From contig JAEWBN010000006.1 of the NCBI GenBank assembly GCA_023391095.1, positions 62,001 to 126,000 on the forward strand: a stretch of DNA of 64,000 nt, given 5' to 3'. This document shows positions 1-8,675 of the stretch, piece by piece. Every line of letters starts with the position of its first letter. The stretch's first letter is position 1. A program made the translations under genes and the position numbers. The notes beneath the pieces are model-generated. The model was not told the DNA's origin. It saw only the letters and a program-made list of their open reading frames with translations, and did not search any database. Source of the DNA: Pseudomonadota bacterium. Its GTDB lineage: Bacteria > Pseudomonadota > Alphaproteobacteria > Rhizobiales > Devosiaceae.

Positions 1-1011
1 GCCAGAGGAGTGGAACCGGGCGTTTTCGCCGAACAGTTCCTTGCCGGGCGTGTCGTGCAGGTAGCAGTCGTAGGGATTGTAGAAGTTGATCTTGCAGTGG
101 CCCATGGAGTTGGCCGCGCCCGGCTCCTGCCGGTACATGTAGTTGACTTCCCGATCCGTGATGGCAGCCCAGTTGATGGACTGGGGGTCAATCTTGTTCC
201 CCGCGCCGTCATAGATGAAAATGTTCTGCTCGGTCAGGTAATTGGGGTTCTGCAGCATGTATTTGGTCAGGTCCTGGCGGACCAGCGACTTGGGCACGTG
301 CCAGTAGGGATTGAAATTGATCTGGTGGATGTTGCTCGCCATGATCGGCGTGGCGCGATCCACGCGTCCCACGACGGCGGTGTGGCGCTGCTCGACCATG
401 CCGTCATTGACCGCCTCGATGGTCGCGGCCGGAATGTTCACCACGACGTAACGCGGGTTCAACTTGGCGGCCATGTTCTGGACGCGCGTATAGTTGAGGT
501 AGAGCTGCTGCAGGCGCGTCGCAGCGGGCACGTTGAGTGCGTACCATGTCGCTTCGTCGACGACGCCGGTGACCACAAGACCGTGGCGCGCCTGGAAAAC
601 GCGCAGGGCACGGTCGGTATCCTGGTCGAACAGGTCGCTGGCAAACTCAACCAGCGGCATATCGCCGGACGAAATCAGGCGGCGCTTGAGAGCGACAACA
701 CCAGCGGAGGATTTGCCGAGGTTGAGCTGATAGGCCTCCTGAGGCACCTCTTCCCAGCCGCCAGCGGCGACAAAGGGCTCGTACTGGGAAATGGCCAGCT
801 GGAGATTGTAGAGAGTGTCGTAGGACAGGATGGGTTCGTTGGTCGCGATCAGCGACTGGGCTGCCGCCGTATTCCCCGACTTGTCGGCATCGCGCAGCAC
901 GCGATTGCGCGTCATCATGTCCGACAGGGAATCCTGGGCCCAGGCCGGCATTGCCGCGGACCCACCGAGTATGGCCAGGGAACGGATAAAGTTTCGTCTG
1001 CTCAGCCGCAT
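1..1011 (-). CDS. ldtP: L,D-transpeptidase, YcbB/LdtP type (3' end outside window)
   Basis: Periplasmic peptidoglycan cross-linking enzyme, predicted to form 3-3 bonds. The 337 visible residues open with a twin-arginine-like signal (SRRNFIRS, then a hydrophobic stretch ending PAWAQ), suggesting Tat export. A peptidoglycan-binding region follows (FQARHGLVVTGVVDEATW), then the YcbB-type catalytic domain with VVNIPAATIEAV and, at the window edge, the HDTP...F.....R.HSSG part of the active-site motif. The catalytic Cys expected just after HSSG lies outside the window. The MarR gene behind it is the LdtR type, which in Liberibacter and Sinorhizobium regulates an adjacent L,D-transpeptidase gene; the symbol rests on that pairing plus domain content. 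The ATG at 1011 gives an intact signal peptide. Confidence 0.88.
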   Translation of the reverse strand, partial: MRLSRRNFIRSLAILGGSAAMPAWAQDSLSDMMTRNRVLRDADKSGNTAAAQSLIATNEPILSYDTLYNLQLAISQYEPFVAAGGWEEVPQEAYQLNLGKSSAGVVALKRRLISSGDMPLVEFASDLFDQDTDRALRVFQARHGLVVTGVVDEATWYALNVPAATRLQQLYLNYTRVQNMAAKLNPRYVVVNIPAATIEAVNDGMVEQRHTAVVGRVDRATPIMASNIHQINFNPYWHVPKSLVRQDLTKYMLQNPNYLTEQNIFIYDGAGNKIDPQSINWAAITDREVNYMYRQEPGAANSMGHCKINFYNPYDCYLHDTPGKELFGENARFHSSG

Positions 1012-1031
1012 TCAGTCACCCAAAGAAATCG

Positions 1032-1047
1032 CGCCACATCGGTGGCG
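1032..1047. promoter_or_regulatory. 6-bp inverted repeat in the ldtP leader
   Basis: CGCCAC-ATCG-GTGGCG is a perfect dyad 21 to 36 bases upstream of the L,D-transpeptidase start. It could be an operator or a small leader hairpin. No protein assignment is possible from sequence alone. Confidence 0.35.
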
Positions 1048-1171
1048 TTACATGCTGCATCGTCCACCCACAACGGCCTCAACGCCTTGTGAACCGAGTG
1101 AGCACTCACCACGCAATGTCAGAAAATGGTTTCCAACCACGTAACAGGGGCTGATCTCAATTTGCGGCACA

Positions 1172-1202
1172 AATAAGAAAGCGCCGGTCCAAAGACCGAC
1201 GC
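1172..1202 (-). terminator. Rho-independent terminator after ldtR
   Basis: Read leftward, a 9-bp stem with one mismatch (gcgtcggtc / gaccggcgc, 4-base loop, 1181-1202) is followed by TTTCTTATT. It lies 62 bases past the ldtR stop, separating ldtR from ldtP. Confidence 0.75.
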
Positions 1203-1264
1203 TATTCCGCAGTTGTGGCGCGGAGGCAACACGTGCCACCAGCTGCTTGCCAGCTGGCCGATCG

Positions 1265-1774
1265 CTAGAGCTTGTAGAGGATCTGATCGACCCAGAAGCG
1301 CTCGAGGCGGGCAAGGGCCTTGTTGAGGCCGTCGAATTCTTCGTCGCCCAGACCACCGACCTTATCGATGGACTTGAGGTGGCGGTCGTAGAGTTCGTCG
1401 ATGACTTCCGCAACTTCCTCACCCTTGGGGGTCAGACGGATGCGCACCGAGCGGCGGTCGGAGCGGGAGCGCTCCTGGAAAATGTAGCCGGTTTCGACGA
1501 GCTTCTTGAGATTATACGAGACGTTCGAGCCCAGGTAATAACCGCGGGAGCGCAGTTCGCCGGCGGTGAGTTCGGCATCGCCGATGTTGAACATCAGGAG
1601 CGCCTGGACCGGGTTGATGTCGTCCCAGCCCATGCGGTCGAACTCGTCCTTGATCAGGTCGAGCAGACGGCGGTGCAGACGCTCAACGCGGGAGACGGCC
1701 TCGAGATAGAGTGGTTTCAGGCTTTCGCTGCGTTCTGGAGCCAGGGCCTCGGCTGCGTTCGATTTGATTGCCAT
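1265..1774 (-). CDS. ldtR: MarR-family transcriptional regulator, LdtR type
   Basis: 169-residue winged-helix regulator. The middle (SRGYYLGSNVSYNLKKLVETGY, then RSRSDRRSVRIRLTPKGEEV) is the MarR recognition helix and wing. In Liberibacter asiaticus and Sinorhizobium meliloti, LdtR controls an adjacent L,D-transpeptidase and stress tolerance, and the same pair is seen here. I start at the ATG at 1774, preceded 5 bases away by GTGAGG; a TTG at 1795 would add seven residues but has no ribosome binding site. A 14-bp palindrome sits 24-37 bases upstream, suggesting autoregulation. Its own terminator means ldtP is probably transcribed separately. Confidence 0.85.
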   Translation of the reverse strand: MAIKSNAAEALAPERSESLKPLYLEAVSRVERLHRRLLDLIKDEFDRMGWDDINPVQALLMFNIGDAELTAGELRSRGYYLGSNVSYNLKKLVETGYIFQERSRSDRRSVRIRLTPKGEEVAEVIDELYDRHLKSIDKVGGLGDEEFDGLNKALARLERFWVDQILYKL

Positions 1775-1797
1775 TTGTGCCTCACTGTTTTTCAACG

Positions 1798-1811
1798 TGC
1801 GATTTTTCGCA
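1798..1811. promoter_or_regulatory. Candidate LdtR operator (palindrome upstream of ldtR)
   Basis: TGCGA-TTTT-TCGCA is a perfect 5-bp dyad with a 4-base spacer, centred about 30 bases before the ldtR ATG. The position is typical for autorepression by a MarR dimer. Binding is inferred. Confidence 0.45.
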
Positions 1812-1969
1812 TCTCATGAGGCCAAACTACGGCGTGCGGACTAAGATCGCCCTAAGGGACACGCTTAAAACTATCTTACTGGAATGCAATGAGAATTTGG
1901 CTTAATAGCGCCTTACCCGAGGTGATAAATCTGTAACCTTTCCAGGGTGTGAACGCCCATGCAGGGCGC

Positions 1970-2356
1970 TCAGTCCGCCTCGGCGCGGCGGATGCGAAAG
2001 CTCAGGCCGATGATGACGAGGATGGCCAGGAGCAGGATGAGGCGCATGCCGAAGCCGAGGGTGGTCATGCGGATATCCGGATTGCCGGTGGCGTAGAGCA
2101 GAAGCTCCACCACCGTTGCCCCGATCAGCAGGACCGCGCCCCAACTGGCCTTGATCCACAGCCCAACGGCCGAGAACAGGCGGGCCAGCGAGAACACCGC
2201 CAGATAGACGAAGGACGTGAAGCCCATTGCTGCAATGGGGCTGGTGGTGCCCAGATTGACGCCCAGCAGGCGCGAGGCGTCGCTGAGCCCCAGCAGGAGG
2301 GCCAGGATCGCCACGATGCGCAGATAGATGGAGTGATTTGGGGCCTGGAACAGCAT
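1970..2356 (-). CDS. Small four-helix membrane protein (DUF6163-like)
   Basis: 128-residue integral membrane protein of unknown function. Four hydrophobic segments can be seen: IYLRIVAILALLLGL near residue 10, FVYLAVFSLARLFSAVGL in the middle, AVLLIGATVVELLLY, and LILLLAILVIIGLSFRI before a charged tail RRAEAD. Small proteins of this kind occur beside hemB and ldtR in many Rhizobiales, so I label it DUF6163-like with moderate certainty. It is divergent from hemB. The ATG at 2356 was chosen because longer versions run back into hemB and gain non-hydrophobic, shadow-like sequence. Confidence 0.6.
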   Translation of the reverse strand: MLFQAPNHSIYLRIVAILALLLGLSDASRLLGVNLGTTSPIAAMGFTSFVYLAVFSLARLFSAVGLWIKASWGAVLLIGATVVELLLYATGNPDIRMTTLGFGMRLILLLAILVIIGLSFRIRRAEAD

Positions 2357-2447
2357 GGGCGTTTGATACTCCGCTCGTGCAGATGCGACAAGCGGCGGCT
2401 TGGAGTGGTCCGCGACGACTGCTAGGAGAAGCCAACAAGGAGCGATC

Positions 2448-3461
2448 ATGACCCAGGCTTGGCCCAAGCACGACATGTCCTTTCTCGATGGGCGCCGCAT
2501 GCGCCGGACACGCGCCACCAGTTGGAGCCGCGCCATGGTGCGCGAAACCGAATTGTTGCCGCGCGACCTGATCTGGCCGCTCTTCGTGATCGACGGCCAG
2601 AACGAGAAGACCGCGATCCGCACCATGCCGGGAGTCGAGCGGCTTTCCATCGACCTCATGGTCGAGGCCGCCAAGGCGGCGCGCGATGCCGGCATCCCTG
2701 CCCTCGCCATTTTCCCCAATACGCCCGACCACCTGCGGAGCGAAAGCGGCGAAGAAGCCTATAATCCGGACAACCTGATGTGCCGGACGCTCAGCGCCAT
2801 CAAGAGCGCGGTTCCCGATATCGGGCTCATCGCCGACGTGGCGCTGGACGAATATTCCGCCAATGGGCAGGACGGCCTCGTGCGCGACGGGGAAATCCTC
2901 AATGACGAGACGGTCGCCGCCATGGTCAAGTCTGCGATTGTGCAGGCTCGCGCCGGTGCGGATATCATCGCACCGTCCGACATGATGGATGGCAGGGTAG
3001 CGGCCATCCGCGCGGCGCTCGATGCCGAAGGCTTCGAGCATGTGCAGATCATGTCCTACGCGGCCAAATATGCGTCGTGCTTTTATGGCCCGTTCCGGGA
3101 GGCAGTGGGCTCGGGCAGCCGGCTCAAGGGCGACAAGCGCACGTACCAGATGGACTATGCCAATTCCGACGAGGCACTGCGGGAGATCGAACAGGACATT
3201 TCCGAGGGTGCGGACAGCATCATGATCAAGCCCGGCCTGCCCTATCTTGACATTATCCGACGCGCCCGCGACGCGTTCAACGTCCCGATCTATGCCTATC
3301 AGGTGAGCGGGGAATACGCGATGATCGAGATGGCGGGCGCCGCCGGGGCGATCAACCGCGACGCTGCCGTGCTGGAAAGCCTCTGGGCGTTTAAGCGGGC
3401 CGGCGCCAACGGCATCCTGACCTATTACGCGCTGGAAATGGCCAGAAAACTTTCGGCCTGA
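2448..3461 (+). CDS. hemB: Delta-aminolevulinic acid dehydratase (porphobilinogen synthase)
   Basis: Condenses two 5-aminolevulinate molecules to porphobilinogen, the second common step of heme synthesis; cytosolic. 337 residues, normal length. The two Schiff-base lysines are visible as K207 (SYAAKYAS) and K261 (SIMIKPGLPY). The metal-site loop reads DVALDEYSANGQDG (D130, D134, D142), with Asp where zinc enzymes carry Cys, so this is the magnesium-type variant common in alphaproteobacteria. The ATG at 2448 follows AAGGAGCG. It is divergent from the small membrane protein and convergent with the DMT transporter 20 bases downstream. Confidence 0.97.
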   Translation: MTQAWPKHDMSFLDGRRMRRTRATSWSRAMVRETELLPRDLIWPLFVIDGQNEKTAIRTMPGVERLSIDLMVEAAKAARDAGIPALAIFPNTPDHLRSESGEEAYNPDNLMCRTLSAIKSAVPDIGLIADVALDEYSANGQDGLVRDGEILNDETVAAMVKSAIVQARAGADIIAPSDMMDGRVAAIRAALDAEGFEHVQIMSYAAKYASCFYGPFREAVGSGSRLKGDKRTYQMDYANSDEALREIEQDISEGADSIMIKPGLPYLDIIRRARDAFNVPIYAYQVSGEYAMIEMAGAAGAINRDAAVLESLWAFKRAGANGILTYYALEMARKLSA

Positions 3462-3481
3462 CGCCGGCATGCCCGGTCGGT

Positions 3482-4396
3482 TCACGATGTGACGTCGATC
3501 TTTGGCGGCCGGCGGCGGGCCATGGCTGCGCTGACGATGCCCGCCAGGGCGACGAGCACCATGCCGACCAGGGCTATGGCGCCAGGGTCGTGCTGGAAGA
3601 CGATCCATCCGGCCAACACCGCCCAGAGCAGGTGAAGATAATTCATCGGCGCCAATAGCGCAGCGGGCGCATAGCGATAGGACTGGGTGAAGAGGTAGTG
3701 GCCCAAGAGCGCGGCAACGCCAAGGCTGAGGAACATCGCGATCTCAAGCCCCGTGGGAACAGCGCCGTGCAGCGACCAGGGCAGCGTGATGCCGAAGATG
3801 ATCGAGCCCACCAAGGCCGCATAGAATAATAGCGCCATGGTGCGCTCGGTATGGGCCAAGGATCGGGACATCATGTTGTAGGCCACCGCCATGGCGACAT
3901 TGGCGAGGGCAAAGACGACGCCCCAGGGATCAAGGCCAGCGCCGGGCCGGACGATCAGCATGACACCGGCAAATCCCAACACGACAGCAATCCAGGCGCC
4001 GGGGCCGACCTTTTCCTTGAGCAGCGGCCCGGACAGGATGATGACCAGAACCGGGGCGATATAAAGGATGGCCGTGGTTTCAGCCAAGGGCATGCGCTGG
4101 AGCGCAAGGCCCATCATCAGCGTGCCGCAGGTGAGGCAGATCGCGCGGATCACGACCAGCCCGGTGCGCTGGGTCCGCACCATTTGCTTGCCCTGCAGCG
4201 GCGCAACCACGGCCAGCATCAGCAGGAGATGGGTGATGTAGCGGATGGCCGCCACCAGCGGCACGTTGTATTCGGTGACGAGGTGCTTGCTGACCGTGTC
4301 GCTATAGGCAAAAAGCGCCGTCGCTCCCACGATCAGCGCCAGTCCGCGCAAAGGCTGGTGGGTCAGCGGCAAGGCGGGTTTGGAAAGAATGCTCAT
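3482..4396 (-). CDS. DMT-superfamily (EamA) transporter
   Basis: 304-residue inner-membrane protein with ten predicted helices in two EamA repeats; the first begins GLALIVGATALFAYSD and the second DPWGVVFALANVAMAVAY. The family exports metabolites or amino-acid-like compounds; the substrate cannot be told from sequence. LHLLWAVLAGWIVF and the following helix complete the second repeat, and the tail ARRRPPKIDVTS is cytoplasmic and basic. It is convergent with hemB and divergent from the RDD gene. No strong ribosome binding site precedes the ATG. Confidence 0.85.
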   Translation of the reverse strand: MSILSKPALPLTHQPLRGLALIVGATALFAYSDTVSKHLVTEYNVPLVAAIRYITHLLLMLAVVAPLQGKQMVRTQRTGLVVIRAICLTCGTLMMGLALQRMPLAETTAILYIAPVLVIILSGPLLKEKVGPGAWIAVVLGFAGVMLIVRPGAGLDPWGVVFALANVAMAVAYNMMSRSLAHTERTMALLFYAALVGSIIFGITLPWSLHGAVPTGLEIAMFLSLGVAALLGHYLFTQSYRYAPAALLAPMNYLHLLWAVLAGWIVFQHDPGAIALVGMVLVALAGIVSAAMARRRPPKIDVTS

Positions 4397-4573
4397 CTGC
4401 TAACGGTATTCCGGCTGCGCGGCGCAATATTACCGCGACTCCCACACGGGTGGGATAAGTGACTGTAGCCGCAAATGACCGGCCTGTAAGCGCGGCCCGC
4501 CTAGACTTTAGACAGTCACATTTTGGTGCCCTGCCCTCTTGCATTGGGGCGGGGAAATGACAATTTGCGCATC

Positions 4574-5101
4574 ATGAGCACCGCACAGACTGCCCGCCCG
4601 TATCTGCCTGATCCCGCAACCGCGCCCGAACTGTTCGAGGGCCTGCTGACGCGGCGTGTCACCGCCTATCTCATCGACCTTGTGCTGATCGGCATGCTGT
4701 CGCTTGTTCTGGGCACGCTGGGCGTGATCCTGGGCTTTTTCACCTTCGGGCTGGCCTGGATGTCGCTGGTGCTGGTCGTGCCGGCGGCCGTCGTCATCTA
4801 CTATGCCATTACGCTGGGCTCGCATCGGCGGGCCACCGTGGGCATGCAGATGATGGACATCGTGCTGACCCCGACGCGCGGTCAGCCGCTCGATGGGTGG
4901 ATGGCGATTTTCCACGCGCTGCTCTTCTGGGTGACGTTCTGGATTTCCTGGCCGGTCGCCATTCTCTTTGCCCTGTTCACTCCGCGCCGCCAGATGATCC
5001 ATGATCTTGTCATGGGGACGCTGATGGTGCGCCGCTCGCCGATGATCCGGCACTGGCAGCGCGCCCGCCGGGCCCCGGACGATTATCACGACGGCGAGTG
5101 A
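4574..5101 (+). CDS. RDD-family membrane protein
   Basis: 175-residue membrane protein of the RDD family (PF06271), unknown function. After a hydrophilic N-terminus comes the hallmark R-x-x-AYLIDL segment (TRRVTAYLIDLVLIGML), then a second helix pair around FFTFGLAWMSLVLVVPAAVV and the typical GSHRRATVGMQMMDIVL loop. The third helix, WVTFWISWPVAILFALF, leads to the conserved RRQMIHDLVMGTLMVRR end. The ATG at 4574 was chosen over an earlier GTG because the extra residues look non-coding. It lies 60 bases before bpt in the same direction. Confidence 0.82.
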   Translation: MSTAQTARPYLPDPATAPELFEGLLTRRVTAYLIDLVLIGMLSLVLGTLGVILGFFTFGLAWMSLVLVVPAAVVIYYAITLGSHRRATVGMQMMDIVLTPTRGQPLDGWMAIFHALLFWVTFWISWPVAILFALFTPRRQMIHDLVMGTLMVRRSPMIRHWQRARRAPDDYHDGE

Positions 5102-5161
5102 GGCGTTGCCCGGCGCGCCCGGTAGCGCTAGATTGGGTGACTTGCTCCTTTTGGGTCTTTG

Positions 5162-5893
5162 ATGACCGACCAGACGCCGGAAACCACCCAGCTCTTTCTG
5201 ACCGCGGCCATGCCGTGTCCGTATCTGCCGGACCGGATGGAGCGGAAGCTGTTCACGCACCTGTCGGGGCGCCGCGCCTCCATGCTGCACCAGCTGTTGA
5301 GCGACAACGGCTTTCGCCGCAGCCAGAACCTGATCTACCGGCCTGCCTGCGAAGGGTGCAATGCGTGTCAGTCGGTGCGGATCGTGACCCGGGAGTTTGC
5401 CACCAACAAGCGGTTCCGCCGGGTGCTGCGCGCCAATGCCGACCTTGGCATATCCGTCCAGCCCACAGTCGCCACGCTCGAGCAGTATGAGCTGTTCAAA
5501 CGATATCTCGACAGCCGCCACGCCGGCGGCGGCATGACGCAGATGAGCTACCAGGACTATGAATACATGGTCGAGGATACGCCGGTGCAGTCGGTGCTGG
5601 TCGAGTATCGGATCCGCGACCTGCCCGATCAGCCGCTGGTGGCGGTGGCGCTGACCGATGTGCTGCCCGACGGGCTTTCCATGGTCTATTCCTTCTACGA
5701 CCCGGATCTGGCGCATCGCAGCCTTGGGACCTTCCTTATCCTTGACCATATCGCCCAGGTGCGGTCGGCGGGCCTAGACCACGTCTATCTGGGCTACTGG
5801 GTCAAGGACTCCCCGAAGATGGCCTATAAGGGCGACTATCGCCCGCTCGAAGTGCAGCGCGGCACGCTGGGCTGGACCCGGCTCGAGGACTAG
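5162..5893 (+). CDS. bpt: Aspartate/glutamate leucyltransferase (Bpt; ATE family)
   Basis: Transfers Leu from Leu-tRNA to proteins with N-terminal Asp or Glu, making them ClpS/ClpAP N-degron substrates; cytosolic. The 243-residue protein has the N-terminal Cys-rich ATE domain (PCPYLPDRMERKLFTHL near residue 20; CEGCNACQSVRI near 65) and the C-terminal ATE_C GNAT-like fold ending KDSPKMAYKGDYRPLEV. Length and motifs match bacterial Bpt rather than eukaryotic Arg-specific ATE1. I use the ATG at 5162 instead of the TTG one codon earlier. It is convergent with the small Dabb gene. Confidence 0.93.
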   Translation: MTDQTPETTQLFLTAAMPCPYLPDRMERKLFTHLSGRRASMLHQLLSDNGFRRSQNLIYRPACEGCNACQSVRIVTREFATNKRFRRVLRANADLGISVQPTVATLEQYELFKRYLDSRHAGGGMTQMSYQDYEYMVEDTPVQSVLVEYRIRDLPDQPLVAVALTDVLPDGLSMVYSFYDPDLAHRSLGTFLILDHIAQVRSAGLDHVYLGYWVKDSPKMAYKGDYRPLEVQRGTLGWTRLED

Positions 5894-5896
5894 GCC

Positions 5897-6205
5897 TCAC
5901 ACCACGATATCGAAAACGACCAAGCCATCGCGGCCGCCCTCAAGCGCCGCGACGAGGCGCCCGCCTGCCGCGGTGTGGTCCGGATGGACGAGATAGGCGT
6001 CGCGCGCTGCCTCGTCGACAAAATCAATGATGAAGCCATCGGTAAACCCCTGGTGCAGCCCTTCGGGCGAAACGTTGGCACCATAGCTGATGGCCAGGTA
6101 GCCGGGGACAACTGCCTTGAGGTCCGACAGCTGCACATAGATGGCGTTGCGTTCCGTATCGGAAACATCGGCACGGAAGCGGACGAAGACGCAGTGGCGG
6201 ATCAT
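5897..6205 (-). CDS. Dabb-domain (stress-responsive alpha/beta barrel) protein
   Basis: 102-residue single-domain protein. It starts MIRHCVFVRFRADV and contains the HPDH motif near residue 75 followed by a C-terminal strand GLVVFDIVV, both typical of Dabb proteins, which dimerise into a ferredoxin-like barrel. Biological role is not known; relatives include stress-induced proteins and some aromatic-chain enzymes. It is convergent with bpt (4-base gap) and lies downstream of parC. An AGGGA sequence 11 bases upstream may serve as ribosome binding site. Confidence 0.8.
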   Translation of the reverse strand: MIRHCVFVRFRADVSDTERNAIYVQLSDLKAVVPGYLAISYGANVSPEGLHQGFTDGFIIDFVDEAARDAYLVHPDHTAAGGRLVAALEGGRDGLVVFDIVV

Positions 6206-6336
6206 TTTTTACGAGTCCCTGGAGTCGGTTAGGTCGATTGGTTGTGGTTCAGATTCTGGATGAGAGCGGGTGTTCGACCAGCTTCGTTGCTTACGACCCG
6301 GCCCTTCGAGCGTAGCTCTCCGGGCGTTCCTCGCTT

Positions 6337-6359
6337 CACTCTCTCCACTGGAGAGAGTG
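6337..6359. terminator. Perfect 10-bp hairpin after parC
   Basis: CACTCTCTCC-act-GGAGAGAGTG forms a perfect stem 22 bases past the parC stop. There is no U-tract on the minus strand, so it may be a Rho-assisted terminator or an mRNA 3'-end stabiliser. Confidence 0.5.
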
Positions 6360-6380
6360 ATTGCCTTGGGCAAACGCTCG

Positions 6381-8675
6381 TCACCCCACAAACCTGTTGT
6401 TTCTTGGGAAGCCGGTGGGCGGCTGGCGGCCGGCGGTGGCGCGGTCGCCCAGCCAGTCGGTGAGTTCCTCGGCCGGCTTGGTATAGGTGCGGCCCGAACT
6501 GTCGGTCCAGGTGAGGCCGTCGGCAATGTAGAAGGTCTTGATGTCGGAAATGCCGCCATCCTTGTAGCGCTGGAGGCGTACGCCCTTGCCGCGCGTCATG
6601 GTGGCCAGCTGCGCCATGGGGAAGACCAGGAGCTTGCGGTTTTGCCCGATGACGGCGACGCGATCGCCCTCGCAGGGGACGAAGAGCTTGGCCTCTTCAG
6701 TGCCGCTGACATTGAGGATCTGCTTGCCCTTGCGGGTATTGGCGATGACGTCGTCTTCGGCGACGATGAAGCCGTAGCCCGCAGACGAGGCGACGATACG
6801 TTTCTTGCCGGGCCGGTAGACGAAGAGATCGACAATGTCCTGCCCCTCCTCGATATCGACCATGATGCGCACCGGCTCGCCCTGCCCGCGACCACCCGGC
6901 AGCTTGTCGGCGCCCAGGGTATAGACCTTGCCGCCCGTCGTGAGCATGAGCAGCTTGTCGGTGGTTTCGCAGTTGAAGGCGAGTTTCAGCCGGTCGCCGG
7001 TCTTGAAACCCTTTTCGTCGATGACCGCATTGTGGCCCTTGGGGGCACGGATCCAGCCCTTTTCGGACAGGATTACGGTGATCGGTTCGCGCTCGATAAA
7101 AGCTTCGGTGATCTCCGCGGCATCGGCCACGGGCGCGGTGCCGAGCTTGGTGCGGCGGGCGCCCAGGGGGTGGGGCGTGCCATCGGCGTTGAATAGAGGG
7201 TAGGCCTTCTTGAGGGCTTCGACCTGCTTGGCGATCTCACCCCAGAGGCGCTTGTCGGACGAGAGCAGCGTTTCGAGCTTGCCCTTTTCTTCGGTGAGGT
7301 TCTTGTGCTCCTGACGCAGCTCGATCTCTTCAAGCTTGCGCAGGGAGCGCAGGCGCATGTTGAGGATGGCTTCGGCCTGATTGTCGGTCAGGTTGAAGGT
7401 GGCCATCAGGCTGGCCTTGGCATCGTCCTCCTCGCGGATGATGCGGATCACCTCGTCGAGATTGAGATAGGCGATGATGTAGCCTTCGAGCACTTCGAGG
7501 CGGCTGGCGATCTGGGCCAGGCGGTGTTCGGAGCGGCGGACGAGAACTTGCTTGCGATGGTCGAGCCAGGCCTTGAGCGCATCGGCAAGGCTCATGACGC
7601 GCGGCACGGTGCCGTGGTCGAGCACGTTGAGGTTGAGGCTGAAGCGCAGTTCCAGCTCGGTCAGCTTGAACAGTTGTTCCATGAGAATGACGGCGTCGAC
7701 CGTGCCGGCGCGCGGCTCGAGGACGAGGCGGATGTCATCGGCGCTTTCGTCTCGCACGTCCTTGAGCAGCGGCAGCTTCTTGGCCAGCAGCAGCTCGGCG
7801 ATCTTTTCGACGAGTCGCGACTTCTGCACGCCGTAGGGAATTTCAGTGACGACGATATGGTAGACGCCGCGGCCCTTGTCTTCCTTGTGCCAGACGGCGC
7901 GATGGCGGAAAGCGCCGCGGCCGGTCTCGTAGGAACTGACCAGGGAAGCGCGGGTTTCGACCAGCTGGCCGCCGGTGGGGAAGTCGGGACCGCGCACCAG
8001 ATCGTCCATGCTGGGCGGGGCGGAGAGATCGGCCTGGATCAGCTCGTCGGTCGTGGCCTGGGGATTGTGGATCAGCTTGATGGCGGCGTTGCAGAGCTCG
8101 ACCACGTTGTGGGGCGGGATCGAGGTCGCCATGCCCACGGCGATGCCGGTGGTGCCGTTTGCCAGCAATTGCGGGAAGTTCGAGGGCAGGACGATTGGCT
8201 CCTCGTCTTCGCCGTCATAGGTCGGCTTGAAGTCGATGGCGTTCTCGGTGATGCCTTCGAGAAGGCGCGTCGCCACCTCGGTCATGCGGCTTTCAGTGTA
8301 TCGCATGGCGGCGGCGCTATCGCCGTCGATATTGCCGAAATTGCCCTGGCCGTCGACCAGCGGATAGCGCAGCGCAAAGTCTTGGGCGAGGCGGACCAAC
8401 GCATCATAGATCGACTGGTCGCCATGGGGATGGAATTTACCGATCACGTCGCCGACGATACGCGCCGATTTCTTGTAGCCCTGGTTGGGATCGAGCTTGA
8501 GCAGGCGCATGGCATGCAGGATGCGGCGATGCACGGGCTTGAGACCGTCGCGGGCATCGGGGAGCGCGCGCTGGGTGATGGTCGAGAGCGCGTAGCTCAG
8601 ATACCGCTCTTCGAGCGCCTGCTTGAGATCGACAATGCGCTGGTCTGGCGGCGGAAGGGTGTCGGCGTCGGACAT
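6381..8675 (-). CDS. parC: DNA topoisomerase IV subunit A
   Basis: Decatenates daughter chromosomes together with ParE (not in this window). 764 residues, normal for ParC. The breakage-reunion domain begins near residue 30 (YALSTITQRALPDARDGLKP), and the catalytic tyrosine is Y126 in AMRYTESR. The quinolone-determining loop is HPHGDQSIYDAL, so the position equal to E. coli Ser80 is Gln87 and Glu84 is Asp91, as often seen in alphaproteobacteria. Beta-propeller repeats of the C-terminal domain follow (GRGQGEPVRIM, TMTRGKGVRLQRY). This combination points to ParC rather than GyrA. Confidence 0.95.
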   Translation of the reverse strand: MSDADTLPPPDQRIVDLKQALEERYLSYALSTITQRALPDARDGLKPVHRRILHAMRLLKLDPNQGYKKSARIVGDVIGKFHPHGDQSIYDALVRLAQDFALRYPLVDGQGNFGNIDGDSAAAMRYTESRMTEVATRLLEGITENAIDFKPTYDGEDEEPIVLPSNFPQLLANGTTGIAVGMATSIPPHNVVELCNAAIKLIHNPQATTDELIQADLSAPPSMDDLVRGPDFPTGGQLVETRASLVSSYETGRGAFRHRAVWHKEDKGRGVYHIVVTEIPYGVQKSRLVEKIAELLLAKKLPLLKDVRDESADDIRLVLEPRAGTVDAVILMEQLFKLTELELRFSLNLNVLDHGTVPRVMSLADALKAWLDHRKQVLVRRSEHRLAQIASRLEVLEGYIIAYLNLDEVIRIIREEDDAKASLMATFNLTDNQAEAILNMRLRSLRKLEEIELRQEHKNLTEEKGKLETLLSSDKRLWGEIAKQVEALKKAYPLFNADGTPHPLGARRTKLGTAPVADAAEITEAFIEREPITVILSEKGWIRAPKGHNAVIDEKGFKTGDRLKLAFNCETTDKLLMLTTGGKVYTLGADKLPGGRGQGEPVRIMVDIEEGQDIVDLFVYRPGKKRIVASSAGYGFIVAEDDVIANTRKGKQILNVSGTEEAKLFVPCEGDRVAVIGQNRKLLVFPMAQLATMTRGKGVRLQRYKDGGISDIKTFYIADGLTWTDSSGRTYTKPAEELTDWLGDRATAGRQPPTGFPRNNRFVG

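Noticed and set aside
10..1092. Long plus-strand open frame over the left end
   Set aside because: It is antisense to the L,D-transpeptidase, which has a signal peptide and family motifs; the plus frame has none.
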